From the NCBI RefSeq assembly GCF_900177295.1, contig NZ_FWZX01000002.1:218124-282123 (forward strand): DNA of 64,000 bases, given 5' to 3'. Positions 42,837 through 52,039 of this stretch are shown in pieces. The DNA is from Tistlia consotensis USBA 355. Lineage in GTDB: Bacteria; Pseudomonadota; Alphaproteobacteria; Kiloniellales; DSM-21159. How positions within the stretch are numbered: position 1 is the stretch's first letter; each line of letters begins with the position of its first letter. Position numbers and translations under genes: made by a program. The notes below the pieces were generated by a model. That model worked only from the letters and a program-made list of their open reading frames with translations. It did no database searches and was not told the DNA's origin.

Positions 42837-45131
42837 TCAGTCATGGCAGTCGCTGGTCCGTACGACGGCGTAGAAGTTGCCTTCCTCGACAGGGGTCAGC
42901 CTGCAACGGGTCCGGTACTTCTCGGTCAGGGGGGCGACGATCGCGGCCATCTTGGTGTCGTCCCTGGCGACGATCAGCAGTTCGCCGTCTCGGGGCGTGG
43001 CCGACTCCACGGTCCGGCGCGCCAGGCTCGGCGACTCGCCGTCGTTGGTCGGGCTGGAGATCGGCCAGAGGAACCACTTGTCCAGGTCGTCCAGGGCCGC
43101 GATGCCCAGATAGGAGAGGCGGGCGGTGTCGGCCAGCAGGCCGACGCGCTCCTGGCCGGCGAAGTGTCTGCGCAGCAGGGCCTCGACCTCCTTCAGGCGC
43201 TCCAGGTAGTCGCTACGGCGGACCACGAAGTTCTTCTGGTCCTCGAGGCGGATGTCGACGTTGCGCTCCTCGACCGCCTCGACGACCCGGCGCGCGACCG
43301 CACCCGGCGAGCAGCCGGCTTCCGTGAAGCAGTGGCGCAGGATGGTGGCGTTGCTGGCGCCGGCGTCGAAGGGGCGCTGGAAGCGCTCGGCGAAGAAGGC
43401 GAAGCAGCCGGCGATCGCCAGGGCGACCAGCAGGCGCTCCGCCCGGACCGGCCGGCCCGAGGAGCCGCGCCAGCGCTCGATCAGGGCGTCGAAGCCGACC
43501 AGGCAGACGACCAGGAAGGGCATCAGCGCGAGCCCCAGCGTGGTGCTGTAGGTGCGCCCGACGAAGTAGGTCAGCTCGCCGATCGCCAGCACCGTCGCCG
43601 GGATCAGGCTCCAGGCGCGCGGATGCCGGACGCGACCGAGAAAAGCGTCTCGCACCGGCACCGCGAGGGCGACGAAGAGGACGCCGGCGAAGGGTACCCA
43701 GAGGCCGAAGCCGTAGGGCATCGGCGCGCTCCAGTGCGAGGCCTCGCCCTCGGCGGGCTTGAAGAAGCCGAGCAGCTCGAAGAAAGGGCCGTAGTCCGGC
43801 CAGCGGCCGTAAGCCGCCTGCAGGTAGAGCGCCAGAGCGGCGTGGCCGACGACGACCCCGGCCAGGACCAGCAGCGCCTGGCGAAGCAGCGGGCCGATGC
43901 GGCGGTCGCGGATCGAGACCAGCAGGGCGAGCGCGACCGGCGGCCCGGCGACGAAGGCGGCGGTCTCGATGCTCCAGAGCGAGCCGACGACCATCAGCAG
44001 GAACATGCCGAGGTCGCGGCGCCGGCCCCCCGGCACCCAGGCCAGCCAGGCGACGGCCAGCGAGGGCAGCAGGTAGCGGTAGCCCTGGGTCGAGGGCATG
44101 CCGTTCATGTCGAGGGCGTCGGCGTGGAAGCCGATGACCCAGAGCAGGCCGGTCGCCGAGAGCAGCATCGCCGCCGGCTTGTTGCGGGTCAGCCGGTAGA
44201 CCGTCAGCGGCAGGGTCAGGTACCAGGCGACGGTGAAGAGGCGCACGATGACCGCCGCGCTGCCGTAAGTCTCGGGCAGCCAGTGGTAGCCGACCCAGAG
44301 CAGCACCCAGGGCAGGATCCCGTACTGGGAGTAGACCTCGACCATCGGCACGCCGCCGTGGAGGGCGTGCAGCGCCGGCCCGACATAGGGCATGTAGTGC
44401 GAGTACTCGACGAAGAAGCCGTCGTCGTAGAGCAGCAGGCCGAAGACCAGGACCAGCGCCAGCAGCAGCCTCGCGCACAGCCCGCGGCGCACCGCCGGCA
44501 GCCGGGGCAGCAGCCAGGCCAGCGGCCAGGCGACGAGCAGCAGGGTGACGAAGGGCGGCCGCAGCTGGGCCCAGTCGAAGAAGGCCGAGATCCGCGTGTC
44601 GTTGGGCTGGTAGAGCGGCGTGAAGACCGCGCAGAAGGGCAGCATTCCGGCGATCAGCAGCGGCACCGCCCAGGGCTCGAGCCGCGTCAGCAGGCGCCCT
44701 GCCGGCGCCGGCAGCCGATCCGCCAGCGCGAGCAGCGAGAGCAGCAGGAAAGCCGGCAGAATCCAGAGCATGAGCCCGTGGACCGTCGGCCGGAGTCCGA
44801 CACCCAGGAAGCGGCTCGTCGCGTCGTGGACCAGGTCGCTCTGCTGGTAGGCGAGGCCGCCGAGCGCGAGCAGCATCTGGGTCAGGCTCGCGAGCAGCAG
44901 GACCTGGCGGGCCCGGGATTCCCAGTCCTGCGGATCGCGCCGCTCGCAGAGCAGCCAGATCAGGCCGCCGGCGAAAGGCCCGACCAGGAGCAGCAGCAGG
45001 TAGCCGAGGTTCTCGCGCATCTCGGACTGGCCGGCCAGCAGCACGGCGAAGACCAGGTCGGCGACGAAGAGGGTGAAGAGCGCAGCCGGTGCCAGCGGCC
45101 AGGCCGGCCGGGCGCGACGCTCGCTCGCCAT
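42837..45131 (-). CDS. GT-C-like membrane protein, family A copy 2 (A2)
   Basis: This 764-residue A-family paralogue carries LYDDGFFVEYSHYMPYVG and HALHGGVPMVEVYSQYG, then NGMPSTQGYRYLLP, a multi-helix body and a C-terminal domain with HCFTEAGC, LWPISSPTND and TSDCHD. ATG 45131 was chosen because GGAG lies five bases upstream and the N-terminus then matches A1 and A3 (RPAWPL). An ATG at 45158 inside the end of A3 would add nine residues. It lies directly downstream of A3 in the same transcript. Predicted periplasm-facing glycosyltransferase or glycan-modifying protein. Confidence 0.75.
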   Translation of the reverse strand: MASERRARPAWPLAPAALFTLFVADLVFAVLLAGQSEMRENLGYLLLLLVGPFAGGLIWLLCERRDPQDWESRARQVLLLASLTQMLLALGGLAYQQSDLVHDATSRFLGVGLRPTVHGLMLWILPAFLLLSLLALADRLPAPAGRLLTRLEPWAVPLLIAGMLPFCAVFTPLYQPNDTRISAFFDWAQLRPPFVTLLLVAWPLAWLLPRLPAVRRGLCARLLLALVLVFGLLLYDDGFFVEYSHYMPYVGPALHALHGGVPMVEVYSQYGILPWVLLWVGYHWLPETYGSAAVIVRLFTVAWYLTLPLTVYRLTRNKPAAMLLSATGLLWVIGFHADALDMNGMPSTQGYRYLLPSLAVAWLAWVPGGRRRDLGMFLLMVVGSLWSIETAAFVAGPPVALALLVSIRDRRIGPLLRQALLVLAGVVVGHAALALYLQAAYGRWPDYGPFFELLGFFKPAEGEASHWSAPMPYGFGLWVPFAGVLFVALAVPVRDAFLGRVRHPRAWSLIPATVLAIGELTYFVGRTYSTTLGLALMPFLVVCLVGFDALIERWRGSSGRPVRAERLLVALAIAGCFAFFAERFQRPFDAGASNATILRHCFTEAGCSPGAVARRVVEAVEERNVDIRLEDQKNFVVRRSDYLERLKEVEALLRRHFAGQERVGLLADTARLSYLGIAALDDLDKWFLWPISSPTNDGESPSLARRTVESATPRDGELLIVARDDTKMAAIVAPLTEKYRTRCRLTPVEEGNFYAVVRTSDCHD

Positions 45132-45150
45132 GTCGGCTCCGGGCGTTGCC

Positions 45151-47466
45151 CTAGTCATGGCAGTCCGAGGTCCGCACGACCTCGAAGAACCGGCCCGCGT
45201 CGATGCGCTCCAGCCTGCAGTGGGCTGCGTACTTCTCGGCCAGCGGCCGGACGACGTCGGCCAGTTCGTCCCGCTTCTTGTCGATGATCAGGATCTCGCC
45301 GTCGCTCGGTCTGGCCGAGGCGACGATCCGGCGCGCCACGGCGGGCGTCTGCCCGTCGTTGACCGGGCTGTTGATCGGCCATGCGTACCACTTGTCGAGA
45401 TCGGCCAGGGTCGGCACGCCGACGAAGGAGTAGTTGCCGGTGTCGACCAGCAGGCCGACCCGTTCCTGGTCAGGGGCGTAGGCCTCGACAAGGCGTTCGG
45501 CCTCGCGCACGCGCGCCAGGAACTCGTTCTTGGCGACCAGGGCGTTCTTCGGATCGGCGAGGTCGAGATCGGCGGCCTTCTCCTTCGTGGCGTCGACGAT
45601 CCGGCGCACGACCGTCGCGGGCGCACAGCCGGCCTCTGTGAAGCAGTGGCGCAGGATCGATGCGTTGGTCTTGCCGGGATCGTAGGGGCGCAGGAACCGC
45701 TCCATTGCGAAGGCGGCGCAGCCGGCGATCGCGAGCGCGACCAGCAGGCGCTCGGCGCGCAGCGTCCGGGCCGGGGCTCGCCGCCAGCGCTCGACCAGGG
45801 CGTCGATCCCGACGATCGCCACGGTCAGGAAGGGCATCAGCGCGAGGCCCAGCGTGGTGGCGTGGGAGCGGCCGACGAAATAGCTCAGCTCGCCGATCCC
45901 GAGCACGCTCGCCGGCACCAGGCTCCAGGCGCGCGGATGCCGGATCCGGCCGGCCAGGGCATCGCGCACCGGCATCGCCAGCGCCACGAAGAAGATGCCC
46001 GCCATCGGCATCCAGAGCCCGAAGCCGTAGGGGATCGGCTCGCTCCAGAGCGAGTGCTGGCCGTCCTGCCGCGGCTCGAAGAAGGCGAGGCCGCCGAGCA
46101 TCGGGCCGTAGTCCGGCCAGCGGCCATAGGTGATCTGCAGGAAGGCGGCCAGGCCGGCGTGCCCGACGGCGATGCCGGCGACGACCGTCAGCAGGGTCCG
46201 GGCGAACGGCAGGAGGCTTCGGTCGCAGACCGCGGTCAGCAGGGCGAAGGCGATCGGCGGGCCCGCGACGTAGGCCGTCGCCTCGATGCTCCAGAGCGAG
46301 CCAACGAGCGCCAGGAGGAAGAGGCCGAGGTCGCGCCGCCGACCCTCCGGCACCCAGGCCAGCCAGGCGACGGCCAGCGAGGGCAGCAGGTAGCGGTAGC
46401 CCTGGGTCGAGGGCAGTGCGTTCATGTTGAGCGCGTAGATATGGAAGCAGATGATCCAGAGCAGCCCGACAGAGGCCAGCAGCAGGGCCGCCGGCTTGTG
46501 CGCGACCAGGCGATAGACGGTCAGCGGCAGGCTCAGATACCAGAGCACCGTGACGAAACGGACGATCATCGCCGCGCTGCCGTAGGTCTGGGGCAGCCAG
46601 TGATAGGCCGTCGTCAGCAGGGCCCAGGGCAGCAGGCCGTACTGGGAATAGACCTCGACCATCGGCACGCCGCCGTGCAGGGCGTGCAGCGCCGGGCCGA
46701 CGTAGGCCGTGTAGTGGGCCCACTCGATGAAGGACTGGTCATCGTAGAGCAGCAGGGCGAAGACGAGCGCAACAGCGAGCAGCAGCGCAGCGATCGGGCC
46801 CCCGCGCACAGCCGGCAGCCGGGGCAGCAGCCAGGCGAGCGGCCAGGCGGCGAGGATCAGGATCGGGAACAGGGGCCGGTCCACGGCCCAGCCGAGGAAC
46901 GCAGAAACCCGGTCGTCGCGCGCCGGGTAGAGCGGCGTGTAGACGGCGGCGAACAGGACCAGCGCGCCGACCAGCAGCGGCACGGACCAGACGGCGAGCC
47001 GATCGAGCGGGCGGGCGACCGGCCCGGGCAGCCGGCCCGCCAGCGCGACCATCGAGAGAACCAGGAACGCGGCCAGGAAATCGACGAGCTGGTCGTGCAG
47101 CGGCAGCCTGAAATGGATCTCCCTGAAGAAAGGGACGTACTGCCCCAGCTTATCGTTGGTCCAGTGGTACAGCTGGTCGTTCTGATGGGTGAGGCCGCCG
47201 ATCGAGAGCAGCAGCAGGGTCGCGGCGGCCAGCAGTACGACACGCCCTGCCGCGAGCTTCCAGGCCTCTTCTCCGCCGCGGTCGCAGAGGCTCCAGATCA
47301 GGCCCGCGGCGAAGGGGCCGACCACCAGCAGCATCAGGTAGCCGACGGTCTCCTGCAGCTCGGTTTCGACCGACAGGTTGACGCTGAAGACCAGCGCCGC
47401 CACGAAGAGCGCGAAGAGCGCGACGGGGCGCAGCGGCCAGGACGGTCCGGGATCGGGGGCGTTCAC
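45151..47466 (-). CDS. GT-C-like membrane protein, family A copy 3 (A3)
   Basis: This 771-residue A-family member carries LYDDQSFIEWAHYTAYVG, HALHGGVPMVEVYSQYG, NALPSTQGYRYLLP and a C-terminal domain with HCFTEAGC, WPINSPVND and TSDCHD. In the first motif the usual DG is replaced by DQ. The GTG start overlaps the B3 stop (GTGA), which repeats the B-then-A coupling seen for B1-A1. Its closest neighbour in kind is A2, immediately downstream, and these two share more motif residues with each other than with A1 or A4 by inspection. Confidence 0.75.
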   Translation of the reverse strand: MNAPDPGPSWPLRPVALFALFVAALVFSVNLSVETELQETVGYLMLLVVGPFAAGLIWSLCDRGGEEAWKLAAGRVVLLAAATLLLLSIGGLTHQNDQLYHWTNDKLGQYVPFFREIHFRLPLHDQLVDFLAAFLVLSMVALAGRLPGPVARPLDRLAVWSVPLLVGALVLFAAVYTPLYPARDDRVSAFLGWAVDRPLFPILILAAWPLAWLLPRLPAVRGGPIAALLLAVALVFALLLYDDQSFIEWAHYTAYVGPALHALHGGVPMVEVYSQYGLLPWALLTTAYHWLPQTYGSAAMIVRFVTVLWYLSLPLTVYRLVAHKPAALLLASVGLLWIICFHIYALNMNALPSTQGYRYLLPSLAVAWLAWVPEGRRRDLGLFLLALVGSLWSIEATAYVAGPPIAFALLTAVCDRSLLPFARTLLTVVAGIAVGHAGLAAFLQITYGRWPDYGPMLGGLAFFEPRQDGQHSLWSEPIPYGFGLWMPMAGIFFVALAMPVRDALAGRIRHPRAWSLVPASVLGIGELSYFVGRSHATTLGLALMPFLTVAIVGIDALVERWRRAPARTLRAERLLVALAIAGCAAFAMERFLRPYDPGKTNASILRHCFTEAGCAPATVVRRIVDATKEKAADLDLADPKNALVAKNEFLARVREAERLVEAYAPDQERVGLLVDTGNYSFVGVPTLADLDKWYAWPINSPVNDGQTPAVARRIVASARPSDGEILIIDKKRDELADVVRPLAEKYAAHCRLERIDAGRFFEVVRTSDCHD

Positions 47467-50240
47467 CGGTCGACCGCTCCAGCTTGGCGGCGCCGCGAGT
47501 CGCCGGCGGCGCCGGCGAGGGTCACGCCGAGGACGAGCAGGGCGAGGAGGGGGGAGGCGAAGAGGTGGGCCTGGACCAGGCGCCGGGTCCAGCTGCCGGA
47601 AGACGCGGGCTTGTAGGCGAAGACGACGCTGTGGCGGCCGGCGGGCAGCTGGACCGCCATGGCCGTGACGTCGGCGATGTAGAGCGGCGCCGGCTTGCCG
47701 TCGAGGGTCGCCCGCCAGCCCTCCTCGTAGGGTGCGCGCCAGACCAGCCAGCCGTCGGCCGGGGCCTCGACGGTCAGGCCGGTGGTGTCGTTGCGGTTCG
47801 GCTGCACGTCCTTGAGGAAGCCGTCGAGGATGACGCTGAGCCGCAGCGTCGTGCTCTCGGGCTGGCCGGGGGGCAGGGCGACGACCAGGCGGTCGGTGGC
47901 GACGTTGCGCACGTCGAAGGTGAAGGGCCGGATCAGGTCGCCCTGGGCCGGCGCCAGCTCGCGGCCGCCGACGCTGAGGCGGATCGCGTCGCGGTCGGCG
48001 GTGAAGAGGTTGGTCGCCATGTAGGCGGGGAAGCCTTCGGGCAGCGGGAAGTCGTACTCGACGAAGCCCCCCGCCGTCGCGAGGGCCGGCTCGCGCCGGC
48101 GCTGCGCCACCGCGTCGGCGAGGGTGAGGTCGAAGTCGCGCCGCTCCGCTTCCTGCGGCGGCAGGGCCGGCGGCGCGTCGGGCAGGGCTTCGCGGGCCTC
48201 GTCGACCTGGTCGCCGTCCGGGTCGGCCAGCGAGACGGCCCAGCGGCCGGCGCCGGCGGCGAGCAGGGCGGCCGGGCCGACCTTGTCGGCGCGGACCCCG
48301 ACCGGCGCGAAGAACAGCGCCCGGTCGTCGGCCTTGAGCAGCGGATAGAGCGCCTTCTCGTCGGGGCTGCGGCTGTCCTCTCCCTTCACCTTGTCGCTGG
48401 CGTCGGCATATCGGATCTGGCGCAGCTCGTAGATGTTTGGCGGATTGAAGTGGCGCGACAGGAAGACGGTGTTGAAGTAGGCGCCCATGTAGATCTGGCG
48501 GATGAAGTAGACCGCGAAGTCGGTCGGGAAGGCCGGGTCGCTGGTCGGCGCGACGGGGTCGGGCGCGACCCGCACGTGGCGCGGGAAGGTCAGGGTCGCC
48601 GGGTTCTGGTAGTCGATGACGACCGGGTTGATCTCGCGGCCGTCATCGGCCTCGAGGCCCTTGAAGCTGCGCGGCTGGATGCGGTCGCCGGTGTAGGGGA
48701 CCTTGGCGAGATAGACCGAGTAGCCCCAGAGGTCGGCGGCGATCGCGGCGAGCGGCAGGGCGACGGCGAGCGCGCGCAGCCGGCGGCCCCGGCGCAGGAG
48801 TGCGAGGCGCGACGCCAGCAGGCAGGCCGCCAGCGCCGCGAAGACCGCAGCCGACTCGAGGGCCGAGGCGAGCGGCAGCGCGACCAGGGCATAGACCGCG
48901 CCGGCCAGCAGGACCGTCGTCGCGATCGCGTCGGCCCATCGCCCCTCCTCGGCCGCGCCGGCCTCGGCCCGCCGCCGCAGCGCGGTCAGGCCCAGGCCGA
49001 TCGGCACGATCAGGAAATAGGCCATCAGCAGCATCGACATGTGCGGATTGGCGATCAGGAACCCGAAGGGATTCGTGAAGCCGGTGATCAGGTGCGCCGG
49101 CAGGCCGGGCGACCGCAGGATCGCCGGCTGCATCGCCAGGATGGTCAGCAGGAAAGCGCCGCCATGGATCCAGCGCTCGCGGTGCCGGCCGTGGGTCAGG
49201 CCGATCAGCGCCAAGCCCAGGCTCGCGGCGCCGATCCACTGCCAGGAGAACCACCAGCGGTTCTCGGTGAAGTCGAGCGCGAAGGTGGGCAGCAGGGAGA
49301 GCTCGGGGCCGTGAATGCCCTTGGTGATGAAGCCGAGCGGGTCGAACAGGTCGTTGAAGCGGCCCGAGGTGCCGGCGAGACCGGAATTGGCGACATAGAA
49401 GGTGGTCTTGAACAGGTGCAGGTAGTCGAGATCCATCGCGACCACCAGCGTCAGTGCGCCGAGGCCGGCGGCCAGCGCCAGGCCCTGGCGCAGCGTCCAT
49501 GGCGTTGCGGGGGCCGGCTCTCCGGCCGGCCGGCCGCGCCGCGCCTGGAAGGCCCACCAGCCGGCGGCGGCGGCGGATGCGAAGACGAAGAAGTGGATCG
49601 GCATGTAGAAGTAGCCGACCGCGATCAGCGGGATCTGGGCGAAGGCGAGGCCGAGGGCCAGGATCGCCCAGAGCAGGGCCGCCAGGCTGAAGCGGCGGAA
49701 GAGGAGAGTCAGGAAGTAGAGCACCAGCGGCGCCAAGCTGTAGAGGAAGCCGGCCAGAAGGCCGTTGTAGGTCTGTGCCGCCAGCACGGAGTTGGCGAGC
49801 AGCAAGGTCAGGACCCGCGCCCAGCGTGGCACCGGATAGAGGCCGAGCAGCGCCAGGCCGCCGGCCGTGCGGAACAGCGTCGCCAGGCCGAAGAAGAACA
49901 GTGGATGGAAGGCCTGGAAGGTCTCGCCCGGCCGCGCCAGGCCCTGGGCAAAGAGCGAGAAGACCCAACCCTCGACGATCGGCGTCAGTCCCTGGAAGCC
50001 GGTCGTGAGATGGAAGTAGGCGTGGTTGACCTGGTCCATCCTGCTCCAGAGCTGGACCCCGCCGCGCAGGAAGTAGCCGGCGTGCACCCAGGCCGACTGG
50101 TAGGGGATCTCCAGGTCGTGGCCGGCGGTGAAGCGGATCCGGTGAAACGCCAGCAGGTCCGGATAGACCAGGGCCATCACCAGCATCGAGACGGCGGCGA
50201 CCAGCAGCCATTCCAGAATGACAGCGGTCCAGCGCCTCAT
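47463..50240 (-). CDS. YfhO-like large membrane protein, family B copy 3 (B3)
   Basis: This 925-residue B-family protein has IRFTAGHDLEIPYQSAW after the first helix, QLWSRMDQVNHAYFHLTTGF, a multi-helix body and a large periplasmic domain. It ends with EGWRATLDGKPAPLYIADV and PAGRHSVVFAYKP, followed by a last helix. It opens the B3-A3-A2 transcript 86 bases downstream of the motif at 50326-50354. The first-loop Asp in AGHD is invariant among the three copies and is the best candidate for the catalytic acid expected in GT-C folds. The substrate is unknown. Confidence 0.78.
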   Translation of the reverse strand: MRRWTAVILEWLLVAAVSMLVMALVYPDLLAFHRIRFTAGHDLEIPYQSAWVHAGYFLRGGVQLWSRMDQVNHAYFHLTTGFQGLTPIVEGWVFSLFAQGLARPGETFQAFHPLFFFGLATLFRTAGGLALLGLYPVPRWARVLTLLLANSVLAAQTYNGLLAGFLYSLAPLVLYFLTLLFRRFSLAALLWAILALGLAFAQIPLIAVGYFYMPIHFFVFASAAAAGWWAFQARRGRPAGEPAPATPWTLRQGLALAAGLGALTLVVAMDLDYLHLFKTTFYVANSGLAGTSGRFNDLFDPLGFITKGIHGPELSLLPTFALDFTENRWWFSWQWIGAASLGLALIGLTHGRHRERWIHGGAFLLTILAMQPAILRSPGLPAHLITGFTNPFGFLIANPHMSMLLMAYFLIVPIGLGLTALRRRAEAGAAEEGRWADAIATTVLLAGAVYALVALPLASALESAAVFAALAACLLASRLALLRRGRRLRALAVALPLAAIAADLWGYSVYLAKVPYTGDRIQPRSFKGLEADDGREINPVVIDYQNPATLTFPRHVRVAPDPVAPTSDPAFPTDFAVYFIRQIYMGAYFNTVFLSRHFNPPNIYELRQIRYADASDKVKGEDSRSPDEKALYPLLKADDRALFFAPVGVRADKVGPAALLAAGAGRWAVSLADPDGDQVDEAREALPDAPPALPPQEAERRDFDLTLADAVAQRRREPALATAGGFVEYDFPLPEGFPAYMATNLFTADRDAIRLSVGGRELAPAQGDLIRPFTFDVRNVATDRLVVALPPGQPESTTLRLSVILDGFLKDVQPNRNDTTGLTVEAPADGWLVWRAPYEEGWRATLDGKPAPLYIADVTAMAVQLPAGRHSVVFAYKPASSGSWTRRLVQAHLFASPLLALLVLGVTLAGAAGDSRRRQAGAVDR

Positions 50241-50325
50241 GAAACGATGACCCCCCCCCTGCGCCTTCCCGCGGCCGTACCGAGTTTCTTCGGCGGAACA
50301 TTGAGCATCCGCGGCGGCTCCGCCG

Positions 50326-50354
50326 GGGATAGCCCACGTCCGGCCTCAATGCCA
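50326..50354 (-). promoter_or_regulatory. Promoter-like motif upstream of B3 (shared with B2)
   Basis: On the minus strand TGGCAT (50354-50349), 17 bases, TATCCC (50331-50326), inside the larger shared pattern TGTGGCAT-N13-GGGCTAT. The spacing is identical to the motif upstream of B2, while the bases between the two boxes differ. This supports conservation of the boxes rather than simple copying. Confidence 0.4.
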
Positions 50355-50404
50355 CAGCTTAGTTGGGCCTGGGGCTTGCGGTCGAGAGTCGCTGCTGCGG
50401 CGGC

Positions 50405-50518
50405 TCAGAAGAGCCCGAGGAGCGCGAGGGCGCCGAGCAGCAGCAGGACGATCGCGACGACCGCGAGATACTTGAACAGGCGGGCGAAGAGCTGGCTCTC
50501 TTCGGTGGTGAACGGCAC
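50405..50518 (-). CDS. 37-residue single-helix membrane peptide after the radical SAM gene
   Basis: A GTG directly abuts the TAG of the radical SAM gene (TAGGTG) and opens a 37-codon frame ending in TGA. The product starts with a polar, amphipathic stretch (VPFTTEESQLFARLFKYL) and continues as one strongly hydrophobic helix rich in Leu, Ala and Val to its end. The position without any spacer suggests translational coupling. It could be a membrane anchor or small regulator for the radical SAM enzyme. No homologue is recognised, and such a short frame could arise by chance, so confidence is moderate. Confidence 0.45.
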   Translation of the reverse strand: MPFTTEESQLFARLFKYLAVVAIVLLLLGALALLGLF

Positions 50519-52039
50519 CTAGATCAGGCCCCGGTCCGCCTCGAAGATTTCCCGGTCGCTGCTGATGCTGTTCTTCTTCTTGCCCAGGAGCCTCGGGATG
50601 TTGCGCATGGTCATCATGTCGCTCGAGGCCAGCACGGTGTTGCGGAAGAACTTCACGGCCGGGCCGAGGGGCAGGCGATAGAACAGCAGTTCCTGGACCA
50701 TGTTGGCCGCACCGATCATGCGGAAGATCACGTTGTCAGGCAGCGCCACCATCTTCTTGAAGAAGGGGATCCACTTGGGGTCGAACTTGACCATCAGCCA
50801 GAACAGCGAGCAGAGGTTCTTGAACTCGTTGCTGTAGGGCGTCTTGAGGTTGATCTCCAACGCCTCGGCGACGTGCTTGTCGATGTCGAAGTTCGGATCG
50901 ACGAAGCCTTCGCGCTTGGCGTAGTCGACCAGCGGCAGGCCGGGGAACAGCAGGAAGGTGTTGGCCCGGGTGTAGTCCGACTTGAGACGCATGTTGAGCT
51001 CGACCGTGTCGAAGGCCTGGTCGAGCGTCTCGCCGGGCAGGCCGATCATGTTGGTCGTCAGCATCTTGATCTTGCGGTCGCGCAGCAGCTTCGCGCCCTC
51101 GATCATGTGCTCGTTCTTGACCCGCTTCTTGATCACGACCTCGCGCAGATGCTCGTTGCCCGATTCCAGGCCGACGGCGACGCCGAAGCAGTGGGCCTTC
51201 TTCAGCAGGTCCGCCGACTTCTCCACCACCGAGTCGTAGCGGATGTTGCAGTTGAAGGGCAGGGCGACCTCACGCGCGTAGAGCTCGGCGAATTCCTCCA
51301 GCCAGTCGTAGTTGTTGCGCAGGAAGAACAGGTCGTCCGAGAAGTGGACGTGCTTCAGCGGGTAGCGGTTCTTGATGTAGAGGATTTCGTCGATCGTCCG
51401 ACGCGGGCTCTTGCGTCGGTAGTACTTCCCCTTGCCCTTGTACATCTGGAAGATCACGGGCTCGTGGCAGAAGGTGCAGGGGTAGGGGCAGCCGATCGAG
51501 GCGATGAAGCGCTTCATCGGCAGGTCGCGGATGAAGTCGTACTTGTAGTAGATCTCGCGGTCGGGGAAGGCCAGCTCGTCCAGGTCGGCGACCAGAGGGC
51601 GCAGCTCGTTGCGATGGATGCTGCCATCCTGGTCCTTGACCCAGAGGTTCTTGATCTGGCGGATGTCCTTGCCGGCCTCGAGCGTGTCGCAGAGCTCGAG
51701 CAGCGCCATCTCGCCCTCGCCACGGCAGATCGCGTCGATGCCCGGCTTCTCGATGACCTCCGGCGAATAGGTCGGGTGCGGGCCGCCGACCACCGTGGTG
51801 ATGCCGGGGAAGCTCGTCTTGACCTTGCCGACCAGGTCGAGCACGGCGTTGTGCACGCCGGTCAGGGCCGAGAAGGCGACGACCTGGGGGTCGTAGCGAG
51901 CGATGGTCTCGCGCAGGTTCGGCGTGTGCGAGGCCAGGAAGAGGTCCACCTCGTGGCCGTTCGCCTTCAGCGTGCCGGCGAGACTGGCGATGCCGATCGA
52001 CTCCTGGATGCCGTTGTTTTGCAGGAACAGGATGCGCAT
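50519..52039 (-). CDS. B12-binding-type radical SAM enzyme, 1
   Basis: This 506-residue protein has an N-terminal cobalamin-binding-type Rossmann domain (about 1-140, with VVGGPHPTYSPE and CRGEGE) and a radical SAM barrel. The cluster-binding motif CPYPCTFC gives C184, C188 and C191, and later come GLESGNEHLR and MIGLPGETLDQ. This is the class B architecture of the BchE/HpnJ/methyltransferase group. The B12-domain His motif DxHxxG is not visible, as in many class B members. Likely reaction: C-methylation or another radical modification of a sugar or lipid. It is divergent from the second radical SAM gene and preceded by AAGG before the ATG. Confidence 0.86.
   Translation of the reverse strand: MRILFLQNNGIQESIGIASLAGTLKANGHEVDLFLASHTPNLRETIARYDPQVVAFSALTGVHNAVLDLVGKVKTSFPGITTVVGGPHPTYSPEVIEKPGIDAICRGEGEMALLELCDTLEAGKDIRQIKNLWVKDQDGSIHRNELRPLVADLDELAFPDREIYYKYDFIRDLPMKRFIASIGCPYPCTFCHEPVIFQMYKGKGKYYRRKSPRRTIDEILYIKNRYPLKHVHFSDDLFFLRNNYDWLEEFAELYAREVALPFNCNIRYDSVVEKSADLLKKAHCFGVAVGLESGNEHLREVVIKKRVKNEHMIEGAKLLRDRKIKMLTTNMIGLPGETLDQAFDTVELNMRLKSDYTRANTFLLFPGLPLVDYAKREGFVDPNFDIDKHVAEALEINLKTPYSNEFKNLCSLFWLMVKFDPKWIPFFKKMVALPDNVIFRMIGAANMVQELLFYRLPLGPAVKFFRNTVLASSDMMTMRNIPRLLGKKKNSISSDREIFEADRGLI

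Noticed and set aside
41817-45287. A 1156-codon plus-strand frame opposite A2 and the methyltransferase
   Set aside because: Low-complexity Gln/Asp/Arg/Gly composition typical of antisense frames. The minus strand encodes recognisable proteins throughout.
47484-50522. A 1012-codon plus-strand frame opposite B3
   Set aside because: Same antisense composition. B3 on the minus strand has conserved motifs and paralogues.
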